A DNA stretch of 8,076 nt. Origin: Betaproteobacteria bacterium. GTDB lineage: Bacteria; Pseudomonadota; Gammaproteobacteria; Burkholderiales; SG8-41. The DNA lies in NCBI GenBank assembly GCA_029883965.1, contig JAOUIN010000103.1, positions 1-8,076 on the forward strand, written 5' to 3'. A model generated the notes under the pieces. That model was not told the DNA's origin. It saw only the letters and a program-made list of their open reading frames with translations, and did not search any database. This document shows, piece by piece, positions 1 to 7,357 of the stretch; within the stretch, counting starts at the first letter, position 1; each line of letters begins with the position of its first letter. The position numbers and the translations under genes are program-made.

Positions 1-653
1 ATACAGAGGGACACCTGCTGCCGCAGTTCGCCAATATAGGCGCGAAAGTTCAGAAGGAGTTGCTGATCGTCTCGCCGTACTTCATTCCGGGCGACACCGG
101 CGTGGCCTGGCTGCGGAATCTGGTGAATAGCGGTGTGCGCGTCACGGTGCTGACCAACTCCCTCGCAGCCACCGATGTTGGCGCCGTGCATGCAGGCTAT
201 AGTCGTTACCGGATGGCCTTGCTGGATGGCGGTGTGCGGCTCTATGAACTCAAACCCGGTGCAATCGAGCACGCGCGGGAATCGGGCGGAAAAAGCCGCT
301 TCAGCGGTTCACGTGCTTCCCTGCACGCCAAGACTTTCGTGTTCGACAGAAGTGCAGTTTTCATAGGTTCGTTGAACCTCGACCCCCGCTCCGTGCAGCT
401 CAATACAGAAATCGGCGTCATTTGCGAAAGCAAGCCACTGGCCGAGGATCTGGCCGGCACGATTGAGCGGAACCTCGACAACATTGCCTGGCGACTTGAG
501 CGTGTTGTCGATACCGGCGGAAACGCACACATTGTGTGGGTGGAAAACGACACGCATGGCGTCTCGCAACTCGCACAAGAGCCTGGGGTCGGCTTCTGGC
601 GCAAGTTCTCGGTGTGGCTCATCGGCCTGCTGCCCATCGAGTCCCAGCTCTAG
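1..653 (+). CDS. clsC: Cardiolipin synthase C-like phospholipase D family protein (3' part)
   Basis: The gene enters from the left edge; the first whole codon is at position 3, 216 residues are visible and it stops at TAG 651-653. Visible residues 108-125 form a complete HKD catalytic motif (H-A-K, four residues, D, six residues, G-S-L-N), which would be the second of the two HKD motifs of the phospholipase D superfamily; the first lies outside the window. The flanking segments LLIVSPYFIPG, VLTNSLAATDV and NTEIGV, and the end FWRKFSVWLIGLLPIESQL, fit the ClsC (YmdC) branch. In E. coli this enzyme makes cardiolipin from phosphatidylglycerol and phosphatidylethanolamine at the inner membrane; that substrate choice is inferred here. 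The TTG at 60 is internal, because the frame is open and conserved upstream of it. The 74-base gap to the convergent ydiK has no clear terminator. Other cardiolipin synthase or PLD subfamilies are possible. Confidence 0.82.
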   Translation, partial: TEGHLLPQFANIGAKVQKELLIVSPYFIPGDTGVAWLRNLVNSGVRVTVLTNSLAATDVGAVHAGYSRYRMALLDGGVRLYELKPGAIEHARESGGKSRFSGSRASLHAKTFVFDRSAVFIGSLNLDPRSVQLNTEIGVICESKPLAEDLAGTIERNLDNIAWRLERVVDTGGNAHIVWVENDTHGVSQLAQEPGVGFWRKFSVWLIGLLPIESQL

Positions 654-727
654 ACCTGCGGATTTCGCACTTCGCACCAACTAAGATTGTCGGTGGCGCC
701 CGGGGGCCGGTCCACAATACCACCTGA

Positions 728-1822
728 TCAGGATGTACCGGCGGGTTCCTTCCGGGCGGGGCTCGTATCGCGCTCCCCTTCACCATTGACCCACACATCG
801 ATCAGCGTATAAGCGACCGCCAGCACCACCGGACCGACAAAAATGCCGACCAGCCCAAAGGACAACATGCCACCAATGACGCCGGCAAAGATCAGCAGTA
901 GCGGCAAGTCGGCGCCCTGTTTAATCAGGTAAGGACGCAGGAAGTTGTCCATCGTGCCGACGACCACAGACCACACCAGCAGGAAAGTGCCCCAGCCGGC
1001 GCTGTCGCTCCAATACAGCCAGCCAACCGCCGGAATCAGCACCAGGATCGGTCCGAGCTGGGCAATACACAGCATGAACATGAGTGCTGTCAGCATGCCG
1101 GCCAGCGGCACACCGGCAATCGCCAGTCCGATGCCGCCCAGAACGGACTGTGCAAGCGCGGTTACGACCACACCAAGCGCGACACCGCGTATCGCCTGAC
1201 CGGCCAGAACCACCGCATGTTCCCCGCGCACGTTCGCCAACCGGCTGCCGAATCGCATCATCCATGCCGCCCACAATTCGCCGTTGGCATATAAGACAGC
1301 CGCCAGAATCACCGTGAGCAGGGATTGGACAAACACCAACCCGAAACTACCCACTTCGGAGAGAAACCAGCGCGTCATCGAACGTACGTAAGGTTCAGCC
1401 TGGGTCAAGAGGTCGCGCGCGCTATCGGCAGCAACCGTCTCCCAGATTGACACGGCACGATCACCGATCAGCGGCAACTTGCCCAGCCACTCGGGCGGCG
1501 GAGGCAATTGGAAGGCGGTGACCTTCTTAGCCAGGGCGACAATGTCATCGGCATGATCCACTATGGTGCTGATTGCAAGCGTAAGCGGCACGATGAAAAC
1601 CAGCAGCAACGCGAGTACCATCATGATCGTCGCGAGACTGCGCCGCCCCCACAAGCGGGTCTGAACACGACGCATCAGCGGCCAGGTCGCCACGACAATC
1701 ATCGTGGCCCAGATCAATGGCGCCAGAAACGGGCGCATGATCCAGAACGAGGAAAGGATCAAACCGCCAATGAACAGCACGGCCAAAGTAGTGCGAGTGA
1801 GATCGCCGCGCGTTGTGCTCAT
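728..1822 (-). CDS. ydiK: AI-2E family transporter, YdiK-like membrane protein
   Basis: This 364-residue integral membrane protein belongs to the AI-2E transporter (UPF0118/PerM) family. Hydrophobic segments lie near residues 11-28, 31-48, 62-87, 158-179, 212-236, 240-268, 277-290 and 303-343. A soluble stretch at about 88-155 separates the N- and C-terminal membrane parts, as is usual for the family. The C-terminal half carries family hallmarks: QAIRGVALGVVVTALAQ (209-225), AQLGPILVLIPA (254-265), DNFLRPYLI (292-300) and a Gly-rich segment ending in GIFVGPVVLAVAY. These resemble E. coli YdiK closely, and the length matches. Members have been linked to autoinducer-2 export or sodium/proton antiport, but the YdiK substrate is not established, so none is claimed. 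ATG 1822 is preferred because GGAG lies six bases upstream; the frame can be extended to a TTG at 1855 with no ribosome site. No convincing promoter is visible in the 154 bases between this start and the rpoD terminator. Confidence 0.88.
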   Translation of the reverse strand: MSTTRGDLTRTTLAVLFIGGLILSSFWIMRPFLAPLIWATMIVVATWPLMRRVQTRLWGRRSLATIMMVLALLLVFIVPLTLAISTIVDHADDIVALAKKVTAFQLPPPPEWLGKLPLIGDRAVSIWETVAADSARDLLTQAEPYVRSMTRWFLSEVGSFGLVFVQSLLTVILAAVLYANGELWAAWMMRFGSRLANVRGEHAVVLAGQAIRGVALGVVVTALAQSVLGGIGLAIAGVPLAGMLTALMFMLCIAQLGPILVLIPAVGWLYWSDSAGWGTFLLVWSVVVGTMDNFLRPYLIKQGADLPLLLIFAGVIGGMLSFGLVGIFVGPVVLAVAYTLIDVWVNGEGERDTSPARKEPAGTS

Positions 1823-1828
1823 GTGCCG

Positions 1829-1832
1829 CTCC
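1829..1832 (-). promoter_or_regulatory. Shine-Dalgarno site of ydiK (decides start)
   Basis: GGAG on the minus strand lies six bases before ATG 1822. It overlaps the alternative reading from TTG 1855, so it argues for the shorter protein. Confidence 0.75.
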
Positions 1833-1976
1833 AATGGGTGGTTAACAGGTAACAATGCATGGCAGGTGTGGCGAGTGTAACTCCGTCAACAAGCGCCCGT
1901 ACGCCTGCCTGATTTTTCACCGTGACAGGCTCGGCGTTTCTCGGGCTGTTGGTGGCAGCTGCCGGCTCGCTGCACA

Positions 1977-2010
1977 TATAAAAACGGGACCCGCAACAGC
2001 ACGGGTCCCG
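1977..2010 (-). terminator. Intrinsic terminator downstream of rpoD
   Basis: On the minus strand a perfect 9-bp stem, CGGGACCCG / CGGGTCCCG (arms 2002-2010 and 1985-1993), encloses an 8-base loop and is followed by TTTTATAT. It lies about 37 bases past the rpoD stop and is the probable end of the rpsU-dnaG-rpoD transcript, separating it from ydiK on the same strand. The U-tract is short (four), so some read-through into ydiK is possible. Confidence 0.85.
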
Positions 2011-2021
2011 ATCACCTGCAT

Positions 2022-2040
2022 CCGCCCGCTTACCGGGCGG
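2022..2040 (-). other. GC-rich hairpin directly after the rpoD stop
   Basis: A 7-bp perfect stem, CCGCCCG / CGGGCGG, with a 5-base loop starts six bases after the rpoD stop codon. It has no T-run on either side, so alone it should not terminate. It may protect the 3' end from exonucleases or assist the terminator 12 bases further on. The pairing is seen; the role is inferred. Confidence 0.6.
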
Positions 2041-2046
2041 AACAGC

Positions 2047-4386
<2,340 letters not shown>

Positions 4387-4394
4387 AGAAAAAA

Positions 4395-4398
4395 CTCC
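4395..4398 (-). promoter_or_regulatory. Shine-Dalgarno site of rpoD (decides start)
   Basis: GGAG on the minus strand, then an eight-base T-rich spacer, then ATG 4386. The alternative ATG at 4410 would lie upstream of this site and has no GA-rich sequence before it. Confidence 0.75.
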
Positions 4399-4428
4399 GC
4401 CGGGCGACATGTCGGTGAAAAACCGTAA

Positions 4429-4457
4429 ATTATACCTTAAACGGCACCATACTTCAC
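4429..4457 (-). promoter_or_regulatory. Putative sigma-70 promoter of rpoD
   Basis: On the minus strand a perfect TATAAT (4429-4434) lies 17 bases after GTGAAG (4452-4457), which matches the -35 consensus at only three of six places. Transcription would start near 4422, giving a leader of about 36 bases before ATG 4386. It would let rpoD be made apart from dnaG. The -10 is seen directly; activity is inferred. Confidence 0.6.
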
Positions 4458-4502
4458 CTGCTGATCACCGCGCTAAGTATTTGTTGTAAAAGGCAATATT
4501 AA

Positions 4503-4532
4503 GGCCGAACCGCAGAATTCAACGGTCAGGCC
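4503..4532 (-). other. Imperfect hairpin in the dnaG-rpoD spacer (possible weak terminator)
   Basis: On the minus strand, arms GGCCTGACCG and CGGTTCGGCC pair at eight of ten positions around a 10-base loop. The following bases are T-rich but interrupted (TTAATATTGCCTTTT). It could reduce read-through from dnaG into rpoD, or be an RNA processing structure. It lies upstream of the putative rpoD promoter. Confidence 0.35.
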
Positions 4533-4545
4533 GGATTCTTCTTGT

Positions 4546-4571
4546 GTCAGCGCCGCTTACGGCTGCCTGAC
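4546..4571 (-). other. Bulged hairpin just after dnaG
   Basis: On the minus strand GTCAG / CTGAC and an inner GCCG / CGGC pair around a TAAG loop, with an asymmetric bulge. No T-run follows. It begins 17 bases past the dnaG stop. In E. coli an RNase E processing site lies in the equivalent spacer, so a 3'-end or processing role is plausible but unproven. Confidence 0.35.
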
Positions 4572-4587
4572 GCACACAGCGAAGTCA

Positions 4588-6321
4588 TCAACTCTTGAGT
4601 TCCGCGAGCCGGCGGGAAACCTGTTGAAACCGCTCGCGTTCCACATCGCTATGTGCGCCGGCGCCGGATAACTGCCTGTATTCCAGTTCGACCTGCTGCC
4701 TTTCGATCTGCCGGAATATGTCGTTCATGATCATTTCAGCATGTTCGCCGTCCGTCGGCTCCACCAGTACCGCTGTGGCCGCGTCCTGATATTCGACCGC
4801 CGCATCGGAGTCCCGCGTTGCCTCCAGCAATGCGGCAACCGATGTCATGCCGGAGTTCTTGATCAGGCGGACCGCCGACGCGATCGAAGCAAAACCCGGG
4901 GTCGCATCGAGCAGCGCCAGGCGAGCGTCGGAAACAGAACCGGCCAGTTGCAAATTGCCCATGATCAGCCGCAATAGACGTTTCTCGCTGGTCACCGGAG
5001 CAGTCGGTGCCGCGCGGCGCGCCGGCACTCGCGCGGCCTGGCCCTTGATCTCGAATTGCGCGTCAAGTTCCTGCGGCAGCACGCCCACCAATTGCGCCAG
5101 TTCCTTGCGAATCAACAGCGACAACATCGGCGCGGCAATCTGTTTCACCAGCGGTTTGGCCTGCTGCATCAGTTTTGCCCGGCCTTCGGACGTATTGATA
5201 TCGACATTCGCACGCAACTCGTCGATCAAAAAGCGCGAAAGCGGATCGGCCTTGGCGAGCAACGCCTCGAAAGCCGCTTTGCCCTGCGCTCGCACAAAGG
5301 TATCCGGGTCTTCACCGTCCGGCAGGAACAGAAACCTGACCTGCTTGCCGTCGACCAGCTGCGCAAGACTGTTTTCCAGCGCCCGCCACGCAGCGCGGCG
5401 ACCGGCGGCATCGCCATCAAAGCAAAACACCACCTCCTCGGCCTGACGCAACAGCTTCTGCACGTGAATCGGCGTCGTCGCCGTGCCCAGCGTCGCTACT
5501 GCGTAGTTGACCCCGGACTGCGCAAGGGCGACCACGTCCATGTACCCCTCGACCACGATCACACAACCCGCATCGTGAATTGCGCGGCGCCCCTGGAACA
5601 GTCCGTACAGCTCCCGGCCTTTCTCGAACACCGCAGTTTCGGGTGAATTCAGATATTTGGGCTCGCCGTCGCCCAGTACACGGCCGCCAAAACCGATGAT
5701 GTTCCCGCGCATATCGACGATCGGAAACATGATGCGGTCGCGGAAAACGTCATAGCGCCGGCCATCCTCGTTTTGCTTGACCAGTCCCGCAGCATTCAGC
5801 ACCTTGTTCGCATAATCCGGAAACACCTGCTCGAGGTTCTGCCACCCGTCCGGCGCATAACCGATGCCGAAATGCTTGGCAATTTCACCCGAGAGCCCGC
5901 GCCGCTTCAAATATTCAATTGCGTGCGGCGCATCCTTGAGCTGATTGCGATAGAACTGCGCAGCCTGCAGCAGCACCGCATAAAGATCCGGGCCTTCTTC
6001 GGCCCGGCGCTGAGCCTGTTCGGACCGCGCTACTTCCGGCACCTGCATGCCGACACCCTGCGCCAGATCTTTCACAGCGTCGACAAAACCCATGCCGCTG
6101 TACTCCATCATGAAACCGATGGCCGTCCCGTGCGCGCCGCAACCAAAGCAGTGATAAAACTGCTTGGTCGGGCTGACCGTGAATGAAGGCGATTTTTCCG
6201 AATGGAACGGGCAGCACGCTGAATAATTGGCGCCGCCGCGCTTGAGCTTCACGTAACGATCAATCACCTCGACAATGTCGACGCGACTGAGCAGATCCTG
6301 AATGAACGACTGCGGAATCAT
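4588..6321 (-). CDS. dnaG: DNA primase
   Basis: This 577-residue protein lays down RNA primers for replication at the fork with the DnaB helicase. The N-terminal CHC2 zinc domain is intact: ligands C37, H40, C58 and C61 within CPFHSEKSPSF and YHCFGCG. The catalytic core includes MFPIVDMRGNIIGFGGR (about 198-214) and KYLNSPETAVFEKGRELYG (222-240). The TOPRIM fold shows the metal site EGYMD (E258) and DGD (D302, D304 in FCFDGDAAG). The C-terminal part, from about 440, is the helicase-binding domain. Length is normal for the family. ATG 6321 begins MIPQSFIQDLLSRVDIVEVI, where family members begin; the frame stays open upstream to 6435, but that extension is Pro/Arg-rich and non-homologous. No good Shine-Dalgarno precedes the start, since the nearest G-rich run is about 15 bases away. 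It lies 160 bases after the GatB/YqeY gene and 201 bases before rpoD. Confidence 0.98.
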   Translation of the reverse strand: MIPQSFIQDLLSRVDIVEVIDRYVKLKRGGANYSACCPFHSEKSPSFTVSPTKQFYHCFGCGAHGTAIGFMMEYSGMGFVDAVKDLAQGVGMQVPEVARSEQAQRRAEEGPDLYAVLLQAAQFYRNQLKDAPHAIEYLKRRGLSGEIAKHFGIGYAPDGWQNLEQVFPDYANKVLNAAGLVKQNEDGRRYDVFRDRIMFPIVDMRGNIIGFGGRVLGDGEPKYLNSPETAVFEKGRELYGLFQGRRAIHDAGCVIVVEGYMDVVALAQSGVNYAVATLGTATTPIHVQKLLRQAEEVVFCFDGDAAGRRAAWRALENSLAQLVDGKQVRFLFLPDGEDPDTFVRAQGKAAFEALLAKADPLSRFLIDELRANVDINTSEGRAKLMQQAKPLVKQIAAPMLSLLIRKELAQLVGVLPQELDAQFEIKGQAARVPARRAAPTAPVTSEKRLLRLIMGNLQLAGSVSDARLALLDATPGFASIASAVRLIKNSGMTSVAALLEATRDSDAAVEYQDAATAVLVEPTDGEHAEMIMNDIFRQIERQQVELEYRQLSGAGAHSDVERERFQQVSRRLAELKS

Positions 6322-6343
6322 GCGTGCTGCAACGAGCCCCGTT

Positions 6344-6432
6344 CGGCCCGGACGGCGACATGCCGGCCCGGTAGGTTTCAGTGAATTATAGGGTAGTGCA
6401 GTGCCCGGGGACGGATGTCGCAACCGGCCCGG
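6344..6432 (-). repeat. Three direct copies of CCGGGCCG around the dnaG promoter
   Basis: The 8-mer CCGGGCCG (minus strand) occurs at 6344-6351, 6364-6371 and 6425-6432. The first two are 20 bases apart, the third 61 bases further upstream. They bracket the TATAAT at 6385-6390. They could be binding sites, parts of a leader RNA structure, or chance in GC-rich DNA. Confidence 0.4.
6385..6390 (-). promoter_or_regulatory. Putative -10 element of a dnaG promoter
   Basis: A perfect TATAAT lies on the minus strand in the 160-base gap before dnaG. The sequence 16-18 bases upstream is C-rich and has no -35 match, and there is no TG extension, so activity may be weak or need an activator. The start point would be near 6378, giving a GC-rich leader of about 57 bases. 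Confidence 0.45.
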
Positions 6433-6481
6433 CAACTGGACTGAACACCGAATAAAAACAACGAATTACGAGAATTACCCG

Positions 6482-6928
6482 TTACCGTGTCAGTTGCGCC
6501 TTGACCGCTGCTGAAACCCTGGACATGTCAGCGCGCCCTGCCAGCTTCGACTTAAGTACCGCCATTACCTTGCCCATATCTGCCGGACCACTGGCCCCGG
6601 TTTCGGCCACTGCTGCGGAAACGGCCGCGGCCAGTTCATCCTCACCCATGGCCTGGGGCATGTAGTCCTGCAACAGCGCGAGTTCCTGCTTTTCCTTGTC
6701 AGCCAGATCCTGACGCCCGCCCTGCTCGAACTGGCTGATCGAATCCCGGCGCTGCTTGATCATTTTTTCGATCACGCCCAGGACGTCGGCATCAGACAGC
6801 GTCTTGCGCTCATCGACTTCGCGCTGCTTCAGCGCAGCCAGCAACAGGCGTATCGTGTCGCGGCGCGCGGTGTCGCCGCTGCGCATGGCCGATTTAACAT
6901 CATCGTTGATTTTTTCGCGCAGTGTCAT
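6482..6928 (-). CDS. GatB/YqeY domain-containing protein
   Basis: This 148-residue cytosolic protein has the GatB/YqeY domain over its whole length. The N-terminal half is charged and helical (MTLREKINDDVKSAMRSGD, then RDTIRLLLAALKQREVDER), with IEKMIKQRRDSISQFEQGGR at about 53-72 and QDYMP at about 87-91. The C-terminal three-helix part ends in KVMAVLKSKLAGRADMSRVSA. This tail domain is related to the tRNA-binding end of GatB, the amidotransferase subunit that corrects Glu-tRNA(Gln) and Asp-tRNA(Asn), but the stand-alone protein lacks the catalytic part and its role is unknown; tRNA binding is inferred. ATG 6928 has AAGGAG seven bases upstream. The gene lies between rpsU and dnaG, as in several beta- and gammaproteobacteria (absent from the E. 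coli operon). No promoter of its own is visible, so it likely depends on read-through of the terminator behind rpsU. Confidence 0.93.
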   Translation of the reverse strand: MTLREKINDDVKSAMRSGDTARRDTIRLLLAALKQREVDERKTLSDADVLGVIEKMIKQRRDSISQFEQGGRQDLADKEKQELALLQDYMPQAMGEDELAAAVSAAVAETGASGPADMGKVMAVLKSKLAGRADMSRVSAAVKAQLTR

Positions 6929-6971
6929 GGACGCACTCCTTGCAGATTTGACTGACTCACAAACAGGGGCA

Positions 6972-7011
6972 CCAATAACAAAAGGGTGCGAGGCGTAGCC
7001 TCAGCACCCTT
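6972..7011 (-). terminator. Attenuator-like terminator between rpsU and the GatB/YqeY gene
   Basis: On the minus strand an 8-bp stem AAGGGTGC / GCACCCTT is stacked on a 5-bp stem GAGGC / GCCTC, with one bulged base and a 3-base loop. It is followed by TTTTGTTATTGG. It starts 23 bases after the rpsU stop. It should end most transcripts after rpsU and let a fraction continue into the GatB/YqeY gene, dnaG and rpoD, like the internal terminator between rpsU and dnaG in E. coli. Confidence 0.88.
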
Positions 7012-7034
7012 CAACAGCCGGAACAGCGTACCGC

Positions 7035-7247
7035 TCAGTAGAGCTTCGGCGGCAGCAACTGCGAGCGCAGGCGTTTGTGCGTGCGCTTGACCGCAGCGGC
7101 CAGCTTACGCTTGCGCTCGGACGTCGGTTTCTCGTAGAACTCGCGGGCGCGCAGTTCAGTCAGCAGACCTGTCTTTTCAACTGTGCGCTTGAAACGGCGC
7201 AGGGCCACTTCGAACGGCTCGTTTTCCTTCACGCGAACTGTAGTCAT
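7035..7247 (-). CDS. rpsU: 30S ribosomal protein S21 (bS21)
   Basis: This 70-residue basic protein of the small ribosomal subunit sits near the anti-Shine-Dalgarno end of 16S rRNA and helps mRNA binding at initiation. The whole sequence is recognisable: VKENEPFEVALRRFKR (6-21), EKTGLLTELRAREFYEKP (25-42), ERKRKLAAAVKR (44-55) and the C-terminus KLY. Length is normal (about 70-71). ATG 7247 is chosen over a TTG one codon upstream because it gives the MTTVRVKENEP start typical of betaproteobacterial S21; GAGG lies five bases before it. It is the first gene of the cluster and is followed by an attenuator, which should make its transcript far more abundant than those of dnaG and rpoD. Confidence 0.98.
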   Translation of the reverse strand: MTTVRVKENEPFEVALRRFKRTVEKTGLLTELRAREFYEKPTSERKRKLAAAVKRTHKRLRSQLLPPKLY

Positions 7248-7293
7248 CAATTCCTCTGCGAACTCGAAATAAGGCGAAATTGGAAAAACGCGT

Positions 7294-7323
7294 ATTATAA
7301 CCAGTTCCAGCCAAGAATTACAG
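7294..7323 (-). promoter_or_regulatory. Putative rpsU promoter with symmetric -10
   Basis: On the minus strand a perfect TATAAT (7294-7299) lies 18 bases after CTGTAA (7318-7323), a three-of-six match to the -35 consensus. The start would be near 7287, leaving a leader of about 40 bases. The core reads TATTATA on the plus strand, so TATTAT (7293-7298) is a five-of-six -10 for tsaD in the other direction. No -35 is visible for the plus direction. Confidence 0.6.
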
Positions 7324-7325
7324 AT

Positions 7326-7345
7326 CCCGGGGCTCCCCGGGGCTC
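7326..7345 (+). repeat. Tandem 10-bp repeat and hairpin in the tsaD leader
   Basis: CCCGGGGCTC occurs twice in direct tandem (7326-7335 and 7336-7345). The same bases form a hairpin, CCCGGG - GCTC - CCCGGG (7326-7341), which ends 16 bases before the GTG start of tsaD. It lies upstream of the rpsU -35 on the other strand. Confidence 0.7.
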
Positions 7346-7357
7346 AGACCCCATCCC

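Noticed and set aside
693..715. Possible hairpin (GTGG / CCAC with GC-rich interior) in the convergent gap between clsC and ydiK.
   Set aside because: Only four outer pairs with mismatches inside and no T-run on either strand, so not a credible terminator.
1841..1853. Imperfect dyad GTTAACAGGTAAC just upstream of the ydiK ribosome site.
   Set aside because: A single short dyad with no recognisable promoter beside it; could be chance.
1954..1963. Perfect 10-bp palindrome GGCAGCTGCC downstream of the rpoD terminator.
   Set aside because: Isolated, no partner copy, and length within what GC-rich DNA gives by chance.
4498..4524. Possible heat-shock (sigma-32) promoter for rpoD: GTTGAA and CCTTAAT spaced 13 bases apart on the minus strand.
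   Set aside because: The downstream element matches the CCCCAT-type consensus poorly and overlaps an imperfect hairpin; not enough to call.
6322..6435. In-frame N-terminal extension of DnaG by 38 residues.
   Set aside because: The extension is Pro/Arg-rich, does not resemble primase, and covers the putative promoter; family members start at MIPQ-like sequence.
6463..6478. GAATTAC repeated with a 9-base period just after the GatB/YqeY stop.
   Set aside because: Two short copies only; no stem, and the following T-run has no hairpin before it.
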